64,000 nucleotides of DNA from positions 62,001 to 126,000 of the forward strand of contig JAFLRZ010000003.1 in the NCBI GenBank assembly GCA_022511225.1, given 5' to 3'. The number at the start of each line of letters is the position of its first letter. Position 1 is the first letter of the stretch. This DNA is from Eubacterium sp. (GTDB taxonomy: Bacteria > Bacillota > Clostridia > Oscillospirales > Acutalibacteraceae). Of the stretch, positions 53,201 to 61,900 are shown in pieces. Under the pieces are notes generated by a model that saw only the letters and a list, made by a program, of their open reading frames with translations, was not told the DNA's origin and did not search any database. The translations under genes were made by a program, and so were the position numbers.

Positions 53201-56200
53201 GGAGATACTGAGCGAAGGTCCAGTAAACAAGTGTTGGGCTGTCTGTAACCTCGAGTACCTTGTTGAGGAGCTCAAGTATATCAGATGAAGTAATCTTACC
53301 TGCCTTGAGTGCGTCGATAATCATTGTAACTACGTCATTGTTAATAAGCTTAGCAAGAGCAGTTAAGGTGTCGCTATCAAGGAGTGTTTCAAGTAAGTAA
53401 TCAAGTAAGTATACGAGTGCAGCAGCAGGTGTTTCAGCATTTGCAAGCTTGCTCCAGCTAATCTGCTTTAACTGGATACCTGTGTCTGCAAGTAATGTGT
53501 TAACAATAGGAATAATGTTTTTACCGCACAGGGTGTATCCGCTGATTTTGATATTCTTAACGTCAGAATACTTGTTAATTTCCTTAGCAATATTCTTAAT
53601 CGTCTTTGCAAGAGTAGGTGAAGTAGCAACAAGCTTGCTGCTCTTGATGGTGAATATCTTAGCAAGTCCTGTAAGCTCTTTGTTTATAGGAGCGAGTGCG
53701 CCCTTAAGGATTGAAGCTATTGTAGGAGTGCTGTCGTCATCAAGGATTCCTGCGATACCCTGAATTGATCTGATAAGTGTTGAAACCGGACTTGTAAGAA
53801 GTGAATCAAGCCAGCCTGAGATAGGAGCCATAAGGCCGAGAAGCACTTCGTCGTGGTAGCCGTTTGTAAGCTTAGCGTACTGCTTAGCTGTATCAACCTT
53901 TATGCCGTTCGGCTCAGCAAGTGCGCTGAGAATTGGCATAAGAACTGTTCCGTACCAGCCGGTATCTACAAGAACTACACCAAGGATTGATGTAACGAGT
54001 CTGAGTGAAGCAGCAAATGCATTGAAGAATGCATCCTTATCGCCTGCTTTGATACCCCAGTCAAGGCTGATCTTGTAGTTGCCTCTTGAGGTCTTAGCAG
54101 CTGCGTTGTGCCAGCAGTTGTACTTTGTAAGCTGCTTAGCAACCTTTTCGTAGCCGTCAAGTCTTACACAGATTGCATCAGGTGAAATAATACCTTCGAT
54201 TGCTTCAGCAATTAAGTTGTATTTTGCTGTAGAGCCATTTGCAAGCTTGTGTGTTGTAGTGAAATCGCCAAAGAGATTTTCAACAACGTTTTCAATGAGA
54301 AGGAAGGTTTCAACCATAAGTCCTGTCAGAGAATCGTTTGTATAAACCTTCTTTGCATCTACATTATTCTTGGAATCAGCCTTGTGTGTATCCTTGCCGG
54401 TAATGTAGTACAGGTATTTGTCAAGCAGATTGCCGAGCTCTGTGTAGCAGTCATTGCCGATATATCTGCTGAGGAATGAAACTGCACCTGCAAGAATATT
54501 GCTTGTAGAGTTAAGGCTGAAATCATTAAGTGTACTATCTGAAAGGAGAGAAGCTACAAGCTTATCGAGGTTATTGATAAGATCTTCTGCATTGCTTAAC
54601 TCTTTCTTTGTATAAGTCTTTGAGTTAGCCTTTGCATTTTTAATTGTAGGAGCTTTTGATGAAGCCTTTTTAGTGTTTCCTACAAGTGAGTCACCGCTGA
54701 TTGAAGCACCGCCGTTGATGTTGTCGATAAGACCTGTGATTACTTCAATAAGAGTGTCTATGTTAGCAATTAAGAAGTAAGCGTGATCCTTTGAAAGACC
54801 GGTAAGACCGTTTGCTCTCTTAGCGAATGTGAAGGATATATCGTCCTCACGCTCAATCTGGAACACACCGTTGAATAAATCTGTGATAATGCTGTCCTCA
54901 CCGAGACCGCCAAGTGCATTGAGAAGGCCTGCGATGATAGGAAGATTATTAGAAATCTGATTATCAGTTGAAATTACGTTGTTAAGTAAGCTGAATATAG
55001 CATTGAGCCAATCTTCTACGAAGATGCCTGCGAAAGCATCAAAGATACCAACGCTTCTGTTAGGATCGTCACTGCCTGCGTATGCCTTGAGAGTCTCGAG
55101 GTCAGTGTTTAATGTAGTCTTAACGTCCTTGCCGTTTCTGTCCTGCATATCCTTAGATATGATTTTGCCCTCGTAGCAATATGTCCATGCGTTCTTAGCG
55201 ATGCCGTACTTTTCTGCAGCGAGGTCTTCCATAATATCAAAGAGCTGCGGAATAGCTACAAAGACGTTGTTAAGACCGGTTCCAATTCTGCTTCCTGATG
55301 TAGAATATCTCTCTGCGCCTACGAGTGCAGGATCAGATACGAATATATCAATTGACTCTTTTAAGAGAGTAGCAATTTCTGTGATAACTTCACCAAGGAT
55401 GTTTCCGAGTGTATTATCGCCTAATGCATCAACCAACATACCCGGAATATCAGAAATGTTAATATCGCGGAGCGCCTTATCTGCAATGTAGATACCTGTA
55501 AGAACCGGTACGTTGCTTTCATATTCCATATAGAGAGTGAATACAGCATCAGGATTTGCTTCAAGTACTGTAGCAAGATCGCTGTTTGTTTTACCCATAT
55601 AAGTGTATGTAGCAACGCCGTTAACGTCTTTTCTTGTAAGCTTGTTGCCGTTCTGATCCTCGGCAAAGTAATGCTTTAAGTCGCTGCCGGTGATGGTGTC
55701 AACGTCTAATCTCTTAGAAACAAAGTTCTGGATACCGTCCTCATCAGTAACGACATCCTTAACCTCTACAATACCAAAGTCGTAGTAGTCAATACCCTGA
55801 GCCTTTGAACCTTCAAAGAGCCAGTGAAGTACGTTAGGAAGAAGCTCGTTGAGATCCCATGCGAGTCTTGTGATACCGATTTCGGAACCAGCCTCAGGAA
55901 GGAACTTCATAATGATTGAACCGCTGAAAATACCGAAGAGCTCAAGAGGAGGCTCGTCGCCTTCACCGTGGATAACGAGTGGAAGAATAAGCTCGTCAAT
56001 TGCAACTACAAGTACAGGAACAAGCTCTACAATTGTAGCAATCGGAGCATTGATAAGTCTTGACCATACGTCGCTGAGCGCAGTGGTAAGATCAACTCTT
56101 GTACTGAGAAGGCTGTTAACCATATCCTCAACAGTCTGGCCTAAAAGCTCCATGCCGATAACCTTGACAACAACTGTGTTAAGGAGCTCGTTAAGAATCT

Positions 56201-58154
56201 TAGTACCAATCTGATTTGTTAAATCAGCAGTGTTATTGAGAATATCCTTCTGCTTATCTGTGAGGTTAACCAGAACAGCACTTGTTGCAGTGCTGTCAAG
56301 GTAAGCAACAATATCAATGATAAAGTTCTGATTTGATACCTCGTCAGCGATTGAGCCCTGAATACCTGTAAGGCTTGTTGCAACCATTGAGTAAGCATAC
56401 TCTTCTGCTGCAGCCATATACTCTGAAATTGCAGCAAGATCAGGCTCATAGCCTTCCTTTATGATAGGCAATCCGTCATCGCCGGCGATAAGTGAAGAGC
56501 CTTCTGTTTCAAAAGCAGAATCCGTTGACGGAATCAAAGCACTTCTTAAGTTCTGCATGTAATCATTACTTGCAGGGTAACCGGTGATAAGTCTGAAATA
56601 ATCTGCTGTTGCTGTGCCCTTGAGCACTGCAGGAAGAGTAATATCGTAGTTAAGGTTAAGGTGATCAATATTTGTAGTCTTGCCTGCAAAATATGAATCG
56701 GCAATTTCTGCCTCTTTACCTTGTACGTTTGTAGCGTTTACAGCTAAACCGAGAGACTTGAGGTCTGCCTTGGAGAAGATGCTTGCATCAACACCTGTCT
56801 TGCCGTTAGGAAGAGTAGCTTTAACCATCTTGAGGAATTCATCGTAGCTGCTTACTTTGCCTTCCTTCATTGCAATACCTGCAAGTGCTTCCTTATAGTG
56901 AAGAGGAAGAACCTGTGTTAAATAAGAAAGGGCAAACATAGGACGGAACGATTCAAGTGCAAAGTTTCTTGTTTCGTCGTCGAGCTCAATATTAGGATCG
57001 CCAGCTAACAAAAGTCCGATAAGACCGTCAACCGTAAGCTCAATATCACCAAATATTTGGAGCTTGTTAATTCCTTCAACGAAAGGCTCGAAGAGGAGGT
57101 CCATACAATTTGCAGGAGTAACGTCCTCGTCAACGTCTACAGGAATAAGAACACCAAGACCGATTGGGTCAATACCGCCGTGAACATCTACTATGTTACC
57201 TGTTGAAGTAATGAGGGCACGGTAACGGTAAGTGGTAATATCATTTATACCTGCACCATAGTAGTAATAAAGAATCTTGTCAATTCCGTCAATGTTGATT
57301 TCGCTTGCAGAAATTCCGTAATCCTTGAGCTGAGCATTGTAGCCCTTGCATAAGCCGTCAATAATAGTCTTATCTTCAGCTTCTACAGCGAAATCAAAAT
57401 CTTCGAGCCAAGAAAGAGGAGACTCGCGGTAATCAACGCCGTTAGGATTTTCAGCGTTAAACTTGCTGCCATACTTGTTAATTACCTTCTCGATAGAAGT
57501 TCCAAGCTCTGAAAGAGGGAGGAGTGCATCCTTCCATTCTTTTAAAGTAGCTTTTTCTTCTGATGTGAGCAAGTCGCTGTTTGCATACGTATCGCAAATA
57601 GAAATAATTGCGTAGTATGACAAAGCATTATCTGTGTTGAGATAATCGAAGTTGCTCGGGTTATATCCCGGATAATACGCATTTACAAAGCTCTGCTGAT
57701 CGGTGTAAATGACTTCACCGCCTGCAATAGAGCCTGCAGCTGAGTTAATAAGCGGGATAAGCATAGGCTGTAAACCGGCAAGAGCTTCGCTCAATGTGGT
57801 TACTTCTGCAGCAGCATCCTTGACAGCGGCACGCTTTTCTTCGTCAGTAAGCTTGCTGACTTTTGTGCCGTTAGCCTTTGCATACTGTGCATAAAGCTGT
57901 TTAGCCTTTTCGGGATTGTTTTTGGCATACTTGTCGCAAATCGGACCGCCGATTACGTCGATGCCAAGGAGAACACCCGGCAAAAGATCGTCTGCCAGAC
58001 TGTTCAGTGCGTCAAAAGCATCCTGTGCTTTTGCGTCGGTAGTCCATATGCTCTTACTGTTGTCCTGCGCAAAAGCAGTGATTCCAACAGAGCAAGTGGT
58101 AACTACCATTACTACAGCTAAGAAGAAGCTGAGTAGTTTTTTGCTCGTTCTCAT
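50283..58154 (-). CDS. Giant secreted helical-repeat protein, unknown family
   Basis: 2623-residue protein that I do not recognise. ATG 58154 is chosen because AAAGGAG lies 9 bases before it (ATG 58160 is too close). A Sec signal peptide (KKLLSFFLAVVMVVTTCSVG, cut after AFA, about residue 29) is followed by long Leu/Ile-rich amphipathic helices with short beta segments. The C-terminal half holds at least three related units of roughly 410-530 residues. Recurring landmarks are a Trp-Gly turn before an ALVAALRP-like helix, IVPLLEAF/IIPLLEAL, PNLALFIGNDGLCQII, DIDW near a PLLNSVLGL-like helix, and FSYPEG/FAYPKG. I see no LPXTG, SLH, dockerin or catalytic motif, and Cys is rare. It is probably extracellular and divergent from a related giant gene. 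Confidence 0.85.
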   Translation of the reverse strand: MRTSKKLLSFFLAVVMVVTTCSVGITAFAQDNSKSIWTTDAKAQDAFDALNSLADDLLPGVLLGIDVIGGPICDKYAKNNPEKAKQLYAQYAKANGTKVSKLTDEEKRAAVKDAAAEVTTLSEALAGLQPMLIPLINSAAGSIAGGEVIYTDQQSFVNAYYPGYNPSNFDYLNTDNALSYYAIISICDTYANSDLLTSEEKATLKEWKDALLPLSELGTSIEKVINKYGSKFNAENPNGVDYRESPLSWLEDFDFAVEAEDKTIIDGLCKGYNAQLKDYGISASEINIDGIDKILYYYYGAGINDITTYRYRALITSTGNIVDVHGGIDPIGLGVLIPVDVDEDVTPANCMDLLFEPFVEGINKLQIFGDIELTVDGLIGLLLAGDPNIELDDETRNFALESFRPMFALSYLTQVLPLHYKEALAGIAMKEGKVSSYDEFLKMVKATLPNGKTGVDASIFSKADLKSLGLAVNATNVQGKEAEIADSYFAGKTTNIDHLNLNYDITLPAVLKGTATADYFRLITGYPASNDYMQNLRSALIPSTDSAFETEGSSLIAGDDGLPIIKEGYEPDLAAISEYMAAAEEYAYSMVATSLTGIQGSIADEVSNQNFIIDIVAYLDSTATSAVLVNLTDKQKDILNNTADLTNQIGTKILNELLNTVVVKVIGMELLGQTVEDMVNSLLSTRVDLTTALSDVWSRLINAPIATIVELVPVLVVAIDELILPLVIHGEGDEPPLELFGIFSGSIIMKFLPEAGSEIGITRLAWDLNELLPNVLHWLFEGSKAQGIDYYDFGIVEVKDVVTDEDGIQNFVSKRLDVDTITGSDLKHYFAEDQNGNKLTRKDVNGVATYTYMGKTNSDLATVLEANPDAVFTLYMEYESNVPVLTGIYIADKALRDINISDIPGMLVDALGDNTLGNILGEVITEIATLLKESIDIFVSDPALVGAERYSTSGSRIGTGLNNVFVAIPQLFDIMEDLAAEKYGIAKNAWTYCYEGKIISKDMQDRNGKDVKTTLNTDLETLKAYAGSDDPNRSVGIFDAFAGIFVEDWLNAIFSLLNNVISTDNQISNNLPIIAGLLNALGGLGEDSIITDLFNGVFQIEREDDISFTFAKRANGLTGLSKDHAYFLIANIDTLIEVITGLIDNINGGASISGDSLVGNTKKASSKAPTIKNAKANSKTYTKKELSNAEDLINNLDKLVASLLSDSTLNDFSLNSTSNILAGAVSFLSRYIGNDCYTELGNLLDKYLYYITGKDTHKADSKNNVDAKKVYTNDSLTGLMVETFLLIENVVENLFGDFTTTHKLANGSTAKYNLIAEAIEGIISPDAICVRLDGYEKVAKQLTKYNCWHNAAAKTSRGNYKISLDWGIKAGDKDAFFNAFAASLRLVTSILGVVLVDTGWYGTVLMPILSALAEPNGIKVDTAKQYAKLTNGYHDEVLLGLMAPISGWLDSLLTSPVSTLIRSIQGIAGILDDDSTPTIASILKGALAPINKELTGLAKIFTIKSSKLVATSPTLAKTIKNIAKEINKYSDVKNIKISGYTLCGKNIIPIVNTLLADTGIQLKQISWSKLANAETPAAALVYLLDYLLETLLDSDTLTALAKLINNDVVTMIIDALKAGKITSSDILELLNKVLEVTDSPTLVYWTFAQYLQELTEKFAYPKGVTKAMADSAVTQLDDAIGSVLKLLGSFGVDLGATDLQGIISKNLFKNELITTIATALYGALDGLDPTIKNALKGLGIVSSTKDIANILTDKSYGKTYTSAANTIKAQSDWSKVKNVNWGFKDGSDKAQQGFVNALAAVLRPLSGVLAVFLNEGTLELNNVVYELIMSLEVKTTKTTLTISDGDVPIKVNVSYQMKNGVFTATFKEDPSNRKDSKNSELKLDLTSLKDVLTDLKIEGTNAYNSAIIPLLEALGCENIKTYKQYQSDVASAKDNLLLDILNPLVGDNSKSFLNKLAANPISELTKLLPNIAMYLDAHGLAQFISNLLAPVTQLVYEAVDTLKLDDILEDILGMPLGDLVGGLIGLDEGVLNLDISDLTTLNIEDVIIPIVNMILASQSNENLSKLQLQDIDWNALISLGTKGTYTSKATDAKGNFLTGKIVKNVDQGKVLVTVLRYVANTLVANAKVLKNLICSIDAIAKNDMLKSIIQSIFTTIGSSTGDQIVAAVFYLLAGRPANAFWDYSSYETGTYSFSYPEGIDVDFLKNLPPMLDGLIGSLLDLNETIAKALYKDDIISKLVTGLYGAVEGVKVGDGTLTELLAQTDIDFSTENVANLLVNEKYGQKFESAASVIRSAGSWKNVSADSLKWGVTDRDSFMHALVAALRPIYGVLDVLLNSASLGIFNIVRIPGSNGYTASIVPLLEAFSCYNVKTQYQYREDILEEYDAILLDIINPLWDKVEDILSAPLQTVAAMIPNLALFIGNDGLCQIINNLLTPISALLDAMRPIVDVNEILDIVLDSLNVDLNSILGKVGITNLNIDIYDIFETLKPVLGADNIVPLLNSVLGLIKIKDTPLGIKLNDIDWLQLASHGKTIVSASQAATYGARIFVEGDSSETLIAVLRYLIVTINTGDNYKNISSLIGGLIGGADDSISEVVNSVLNELQGDTDKVIASLIDLLQTLGS

Positions 58155-58263
58155 AAACATTCTCTCCTTTACATATGATTTAACGGACTTTTACATCCGT
58201 TATATACGCACGGTACAAATGCCCAATCACAGTATATTGTGTACTTGGTGTATTTTTGTTCAT

Positions 58264-58279
58264 AAATTGTACACAATTT
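58264..58279. promoter_or_regulatory. Palindrome in the leader of the giant minus-strand gene
   Basis: AAATTGT-AC-ACAATTT, perfect 7-bp arms. It lies inside the predicted 5' leader of the 2623-residue protein gene. It could be an operator or RNA hairpin. Confidence 0.45.
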
Positions 58280-58329
58280 AGTGGTTAGAAAGCGCACCTA
58301 TACTCGCACGCACGAACAAATACAATTTA

Positions 58330-58358
58330 TTTATACCAAATTATATAAGCGAAGTCAA
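58330..58358 (-). promoter_or_regulatory. Promoter of the giant minus-strand gene
   Basis: On the minus strand TTGACT (58358-58353), a 17-base spacer and TATAAA (58335-58330). Predicted start near 58323, leader about 170 bases. Confidence 0.7.
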
Positions 58359-58526
58359 TACCCTTTTTGCAATTTTTGAACAAATTGTTAATAATTCGAA
58401 AATTTTTGAACGTCACGGGGGAGTATATCGCATATTCCGCTTTGTATAAGTGCAAAAACAAACAAGCAATATTCGCTAAAAATTTACAAAAATCGAACAA
58501 AAATTCGTCAAATTTCAACAGACACT

Positions 58527-58582
58527 TGTAAAGTGAATACACTTTACATTAACCGAATTTTTGTAAAGCGCTTGTGCTTTAC
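58527..58582. promoter_or_regulatory. Two adjacent inverted repeats with a shared TTGTAAAG arm
   Basis: TGTAAAGTG-AATA-CACTTTACA (58527-58548), perfect 9-bp arms. GTAAAGC-GCTTGT... GCTTTAC (58563-58582), perfect 7-bp arms. Both left arms read TTGTAAAG, 35 bases apart. They lie between the two divergent promoters and are probable regulator sites. Confidence 0.55.
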
Positions 58583-58720
58583 CTGGAGTTGTAACCACAA
58601 CATCTTGTAAAATTAATGAAAATTATTTGTGAACAAAATATTAACAATTGGTCACATTGACAAAAATTTAACATCGTTTTTGGACAATTTGCCGATTTTG
58701 ATTACAGACTCCTTACGGCA

Positions 58721-58749
58721 TTGACTTTCGTGCTTATTTATGTAATAAT
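58721..58749 (+). promoter_or_regulatory. Promoter of the giant plus-strand gene
   Basis: TTGACT at 58721-58726, a 17-base spacer and an extended -10 TGTAATAAT ending at 58749. Predicted start near 58756. Confidence 0.72.
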
Positions 58750-58784
58750 CTTAGTGTGTTTAATGAGCACTTTGCGCCCTTTTT

Positions 58785-58895
58785 CACCTATGGGGAGCTA
58801 TTCCACTTATGCTAATTCGGATTGCCCGATGGTCAGAGATCACGACACATAGGCTGGGACGTAATTGTGCTGGTACACTAAATAAATGTATTTAG
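58785..58895 (+). ncRNA. Possible structured 5' leader, unassigned
   Basis: Within the predicted leader, CCTATG (58787-58792) pairs with CATAGG (58848-58853) and encloses TCGG/CCGA and TGGTC-AGA-GATCA stems. Just before the GGAGG ribosome site a second hairpin CTAAATA-AATG-TATTTAG (58878-58895) occurs. I compared it from memory with c-di-GMP, c-di-AMP, THF, guanidine and fluoride riboswitch cores and found no match. It may be a new element or chance pairing. Confidence 0.35.
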
Positions 58896-58915
58896 AATGG
58901 AGGCAAATAAATACG

Positions 58916-61900
58916 ATGCATAAAAAAGCTAAAAAGTTTTCCCGTAAATTGCTTGCTCTCTTAATGGCAATTGTTATGGGTATTACTTGCTTCAGCGGAG
59001 TGCTTTCTGCTTCAGCTGCATCAAAAGATGTTAAGTATCACGATGAATATGTAGAGTATAACAATCTTGCTTGGAGAGTTCTCTCTGACGAGCAGACTGC
59101 TACAGCTCTTCTCGACTATCTTGACATCGTGCTTGCAGACGTAGGTCCGACCATTACAAAGGGTCTTGGTAAGTCACTCTCTAACGTTAATCTTGGTACA
59201 AGCGCAGTTAAGCTTACATGGAATGCAAATGCAAGACAGATCAAGCTTAGCGTAATCAGTCTTATCAACGCAACGATTGATGTTAAGTTACACAGCGTTG
59301 ACGAATTACTTGAAACTATCGAAAGCGTAGCAAGCGTTATTGATAGATTCGGTAACCTTCTCGGCGACGCAGGTAACCTTCAGCTCACTGCTACAAGCGG
59401 CATGAGAAGAGCTAAGAATTCTTCAATAGAAATTCTTACAGCTGTTATCGGTCTTCTTCAGAAGAACTCAGCTGACTATAATGGTAAAGACGTACTCGGT
59501 CAGTTTCTTCGTGGTAATTTCGGCCTTGGTACTGTAGGAAACACTGCAAACCTTGATGTTTACAAACTTGTCGGTGACATGATTGGTATCGACAGTAATA
59601 CATTTAAGGCAGATCCTGTCTACAACCTTGTTAAGCACATCCTTATGACCAATACAAATTGGTTTACAGATGAAGAAAAGGCTGCTTACAACGACGGCTC
59701 TAAAACATTTGTATTTGATGAAGTTCTTCTTGAGAAGATGACAACACAGCTTCTTACAAAGATCAACGCTGAAATCACATACAAGGGTGCTGATCAGGCT
59801 ACAGTTTCTTCCAGAGTTCGTTACGAAGAGATTAAGGCTAAGGCTGAGGCATCAGGCACAACCTTTAAGCAGGCTGCTGCTTCTCTCGGTTATGACCCTG
59901 AAATCGCATACACAGATGACGGTAACGTATACATCTTTGTATATGGTACAAACGATGACGGTTCTGTAGCAGACAATGCGCAGAAGGTTTCTCTTACAAA
60001 GGGCGATAGCTTATTCAAGTTCGGCTTGGATGCTCTCAAGGTTGCTTGGAAGACAGCTCTTGCTCCGACACTTGAAACTCTTCGTGTAAACTATGACGTA
60101 GATCGCGGTCACGGCTCAAACTTTGATAATGCATACTATTATTGGTATCTTGCAAACCTTGCTTCAACTACTCCTTGGAATACCAAGAATCTTGATGCAA
60201 TGTATGCAGAAGCTAACGTTAAGGCTTGGGCAGCAGACGTTGCAAAGAGCTACGGCGCTGCAGACGCTGACGAATTCTTAGCTTGGGTTAAGAACAACTA
60301 TGAATTTGATCGTGACGCTGACGAAGATTCAAAAGGCGCTTGGTCTGACATTGATGAGACAACACTCTTCAACAAGATCAGATACAGCCCACTTGTAGAT
60401 TACTACTTCGCTAAGCAGGACGACGCAATGAAGACAGGTCCTGTAAACCTTTACTTCATGCAGACAGGTGCTCCTAATATCGAAGCATTCTTCTCAGATT
60501 CTAACTTAGCAAAATACAGCTCATTAGGTGCTGGTCTTAACGATGCTCTTGTTGCAGCAGTTAAGGACCTCTTCGTGAACAGAGATAATGTTTACGGCGA
60601 TGCAAAATATCCTGAATTAGCTACAACAGGCAACTTCACCAAGATCGACGCTAATGCTGTTACAAAAATAGCTACAACATTAACAAAGAATGCAGCTGCT
60701 GTTATCGAATACACAGCTGATTCAATGGATGCTAATATCCTTAAGGCTTTCCACGATAATCATCCGGGAGAAGCTCTTTCAGAGTCAAATCTTGAAGAAG
60801 CTATGCTTCCGTTACTTATCGCTGTTATCGGACAGATTAACCTTAACGGCTATAAGATGGAGCAGTACATCCACCCAGAAGATTGGGATGCTTGTAAGGA
60901 CGCAGAGGGCGTTATCTTCGTAGCTCTCAGAGAGTATCTCTCATACATCCTTCCTAATAAGGACTACAACGTACTCGTTTCTAAGGACAATAACGATAAG
61001 TTCAACGTTACATTAGAGGGTACAATTCTTCCAATGGCTCGTGATGCAGTTGTTTACGTAATGCAGGGTTATGTTCCTGTAGACGGTAAGGACGGCAAGG
61101 CTTATGATGTATATAAGAGACCTGTTGACGATCCTACAACAATCTTCGAGCTTCTTAACTCAGTAGTTGCTTACTATGGCGGCGAGTACACATTCAAGAA
61201 CGGCAACATTGCTAAGAGCGTAGGCGCTATGGCTGTTGGTGCACTTCTTGGTGTATGCGATGACAATGGTAAGAGCTTAATCACTAAAGAAAATACACTT
61301 TGGCAGAACATTGACTTAGTTGCTAAAAAGCTTATGCCTGTACTTGGTACACTCCAGTACGGTGACGCTGGCAAGAAGGGTGAGTTCAGCTCAGAGAAAC
61401 TTATCTGGAACGATATCGTTAAGGGCGTACTCAACATTGCTGACACTACAACAAACAACGGTGTTGAAATGGGCGGTGTTACAAACTTCATTTATCAGTT
61501 CCTTACAATCGTTTCTGCAGAGCCTATCCAGACAACTCCGATTATCGGTACTGTTTACGATTTCCTTGCTGACTTCGTTAACGGACTCTTTGGTGCTCGT
61601 TACTCAAGCAGAAGAAATCATGACAATCAGGATTGGGTAAATGTTATTCCTGCAAGAACATCTGCAACTCCGTTTGATGCTCTCCTTAAGAAGCAAGTAC
61701 TTGGCGGTACAGACGGTAAGAACGTAGGTGCTATTCAGAAGTTCATCTGTAACATCGGTGAAGCTGCAGGCTATTCAAACGTAAAGGTTCCTGACTCAAT
61801 TATGAGAGGACTTATGTTTGCAATCACAGCAGTTCAGAGCTTCGTACCGGGTATCCTTGATTCTATCGGTGATCACGACCTCAGAACAGCTTCTGCAGAG

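Larger units (their letters stand above)
58155..58915. other. 761-bp divergent control region between two giant secreted-protein genes
   Basis: AT-rich gap without a convincing gene. It holds a promoter for each direction, leaders of roughly 160-170 bases, a 16-bp palindrome AAATTGT-AC-ACAATTT (58264-58279), two TTGTAAAG-type inverted repeats (58527-58582), a third TTGTAAA half-site at 58605, and a possibly structured RNA leader (58785-58895). The part from about 58360 to 58520 is plain AT-rich sequence in which I see nothing. A 71-codon minus-strand frame at 58327-58542 is AT-driven and not supported. Confidence 0.75.

Noticed and set aside
50719-57894. Short antisense frames inside the giant gene
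   Set aside because: They are out-of-frame shadows without ribosome sites and with Ser/Leu-rich low-complexity translations.
58327-58542. 71-codon minus-strand frame in the divergent control region
   Set aside because: It is strongly AT-driven, lacks a ribosome site and overlaps the predicted promoter and palindromes.
58785-58860. Cyclic-di-GMP riboswitch in the giant-gene leader
   Set aside because: GGGACG is present, but the GGGCAAA and GACGCAAAGC cores of the GEMM class are not; kept only as an unassigned structured leader.
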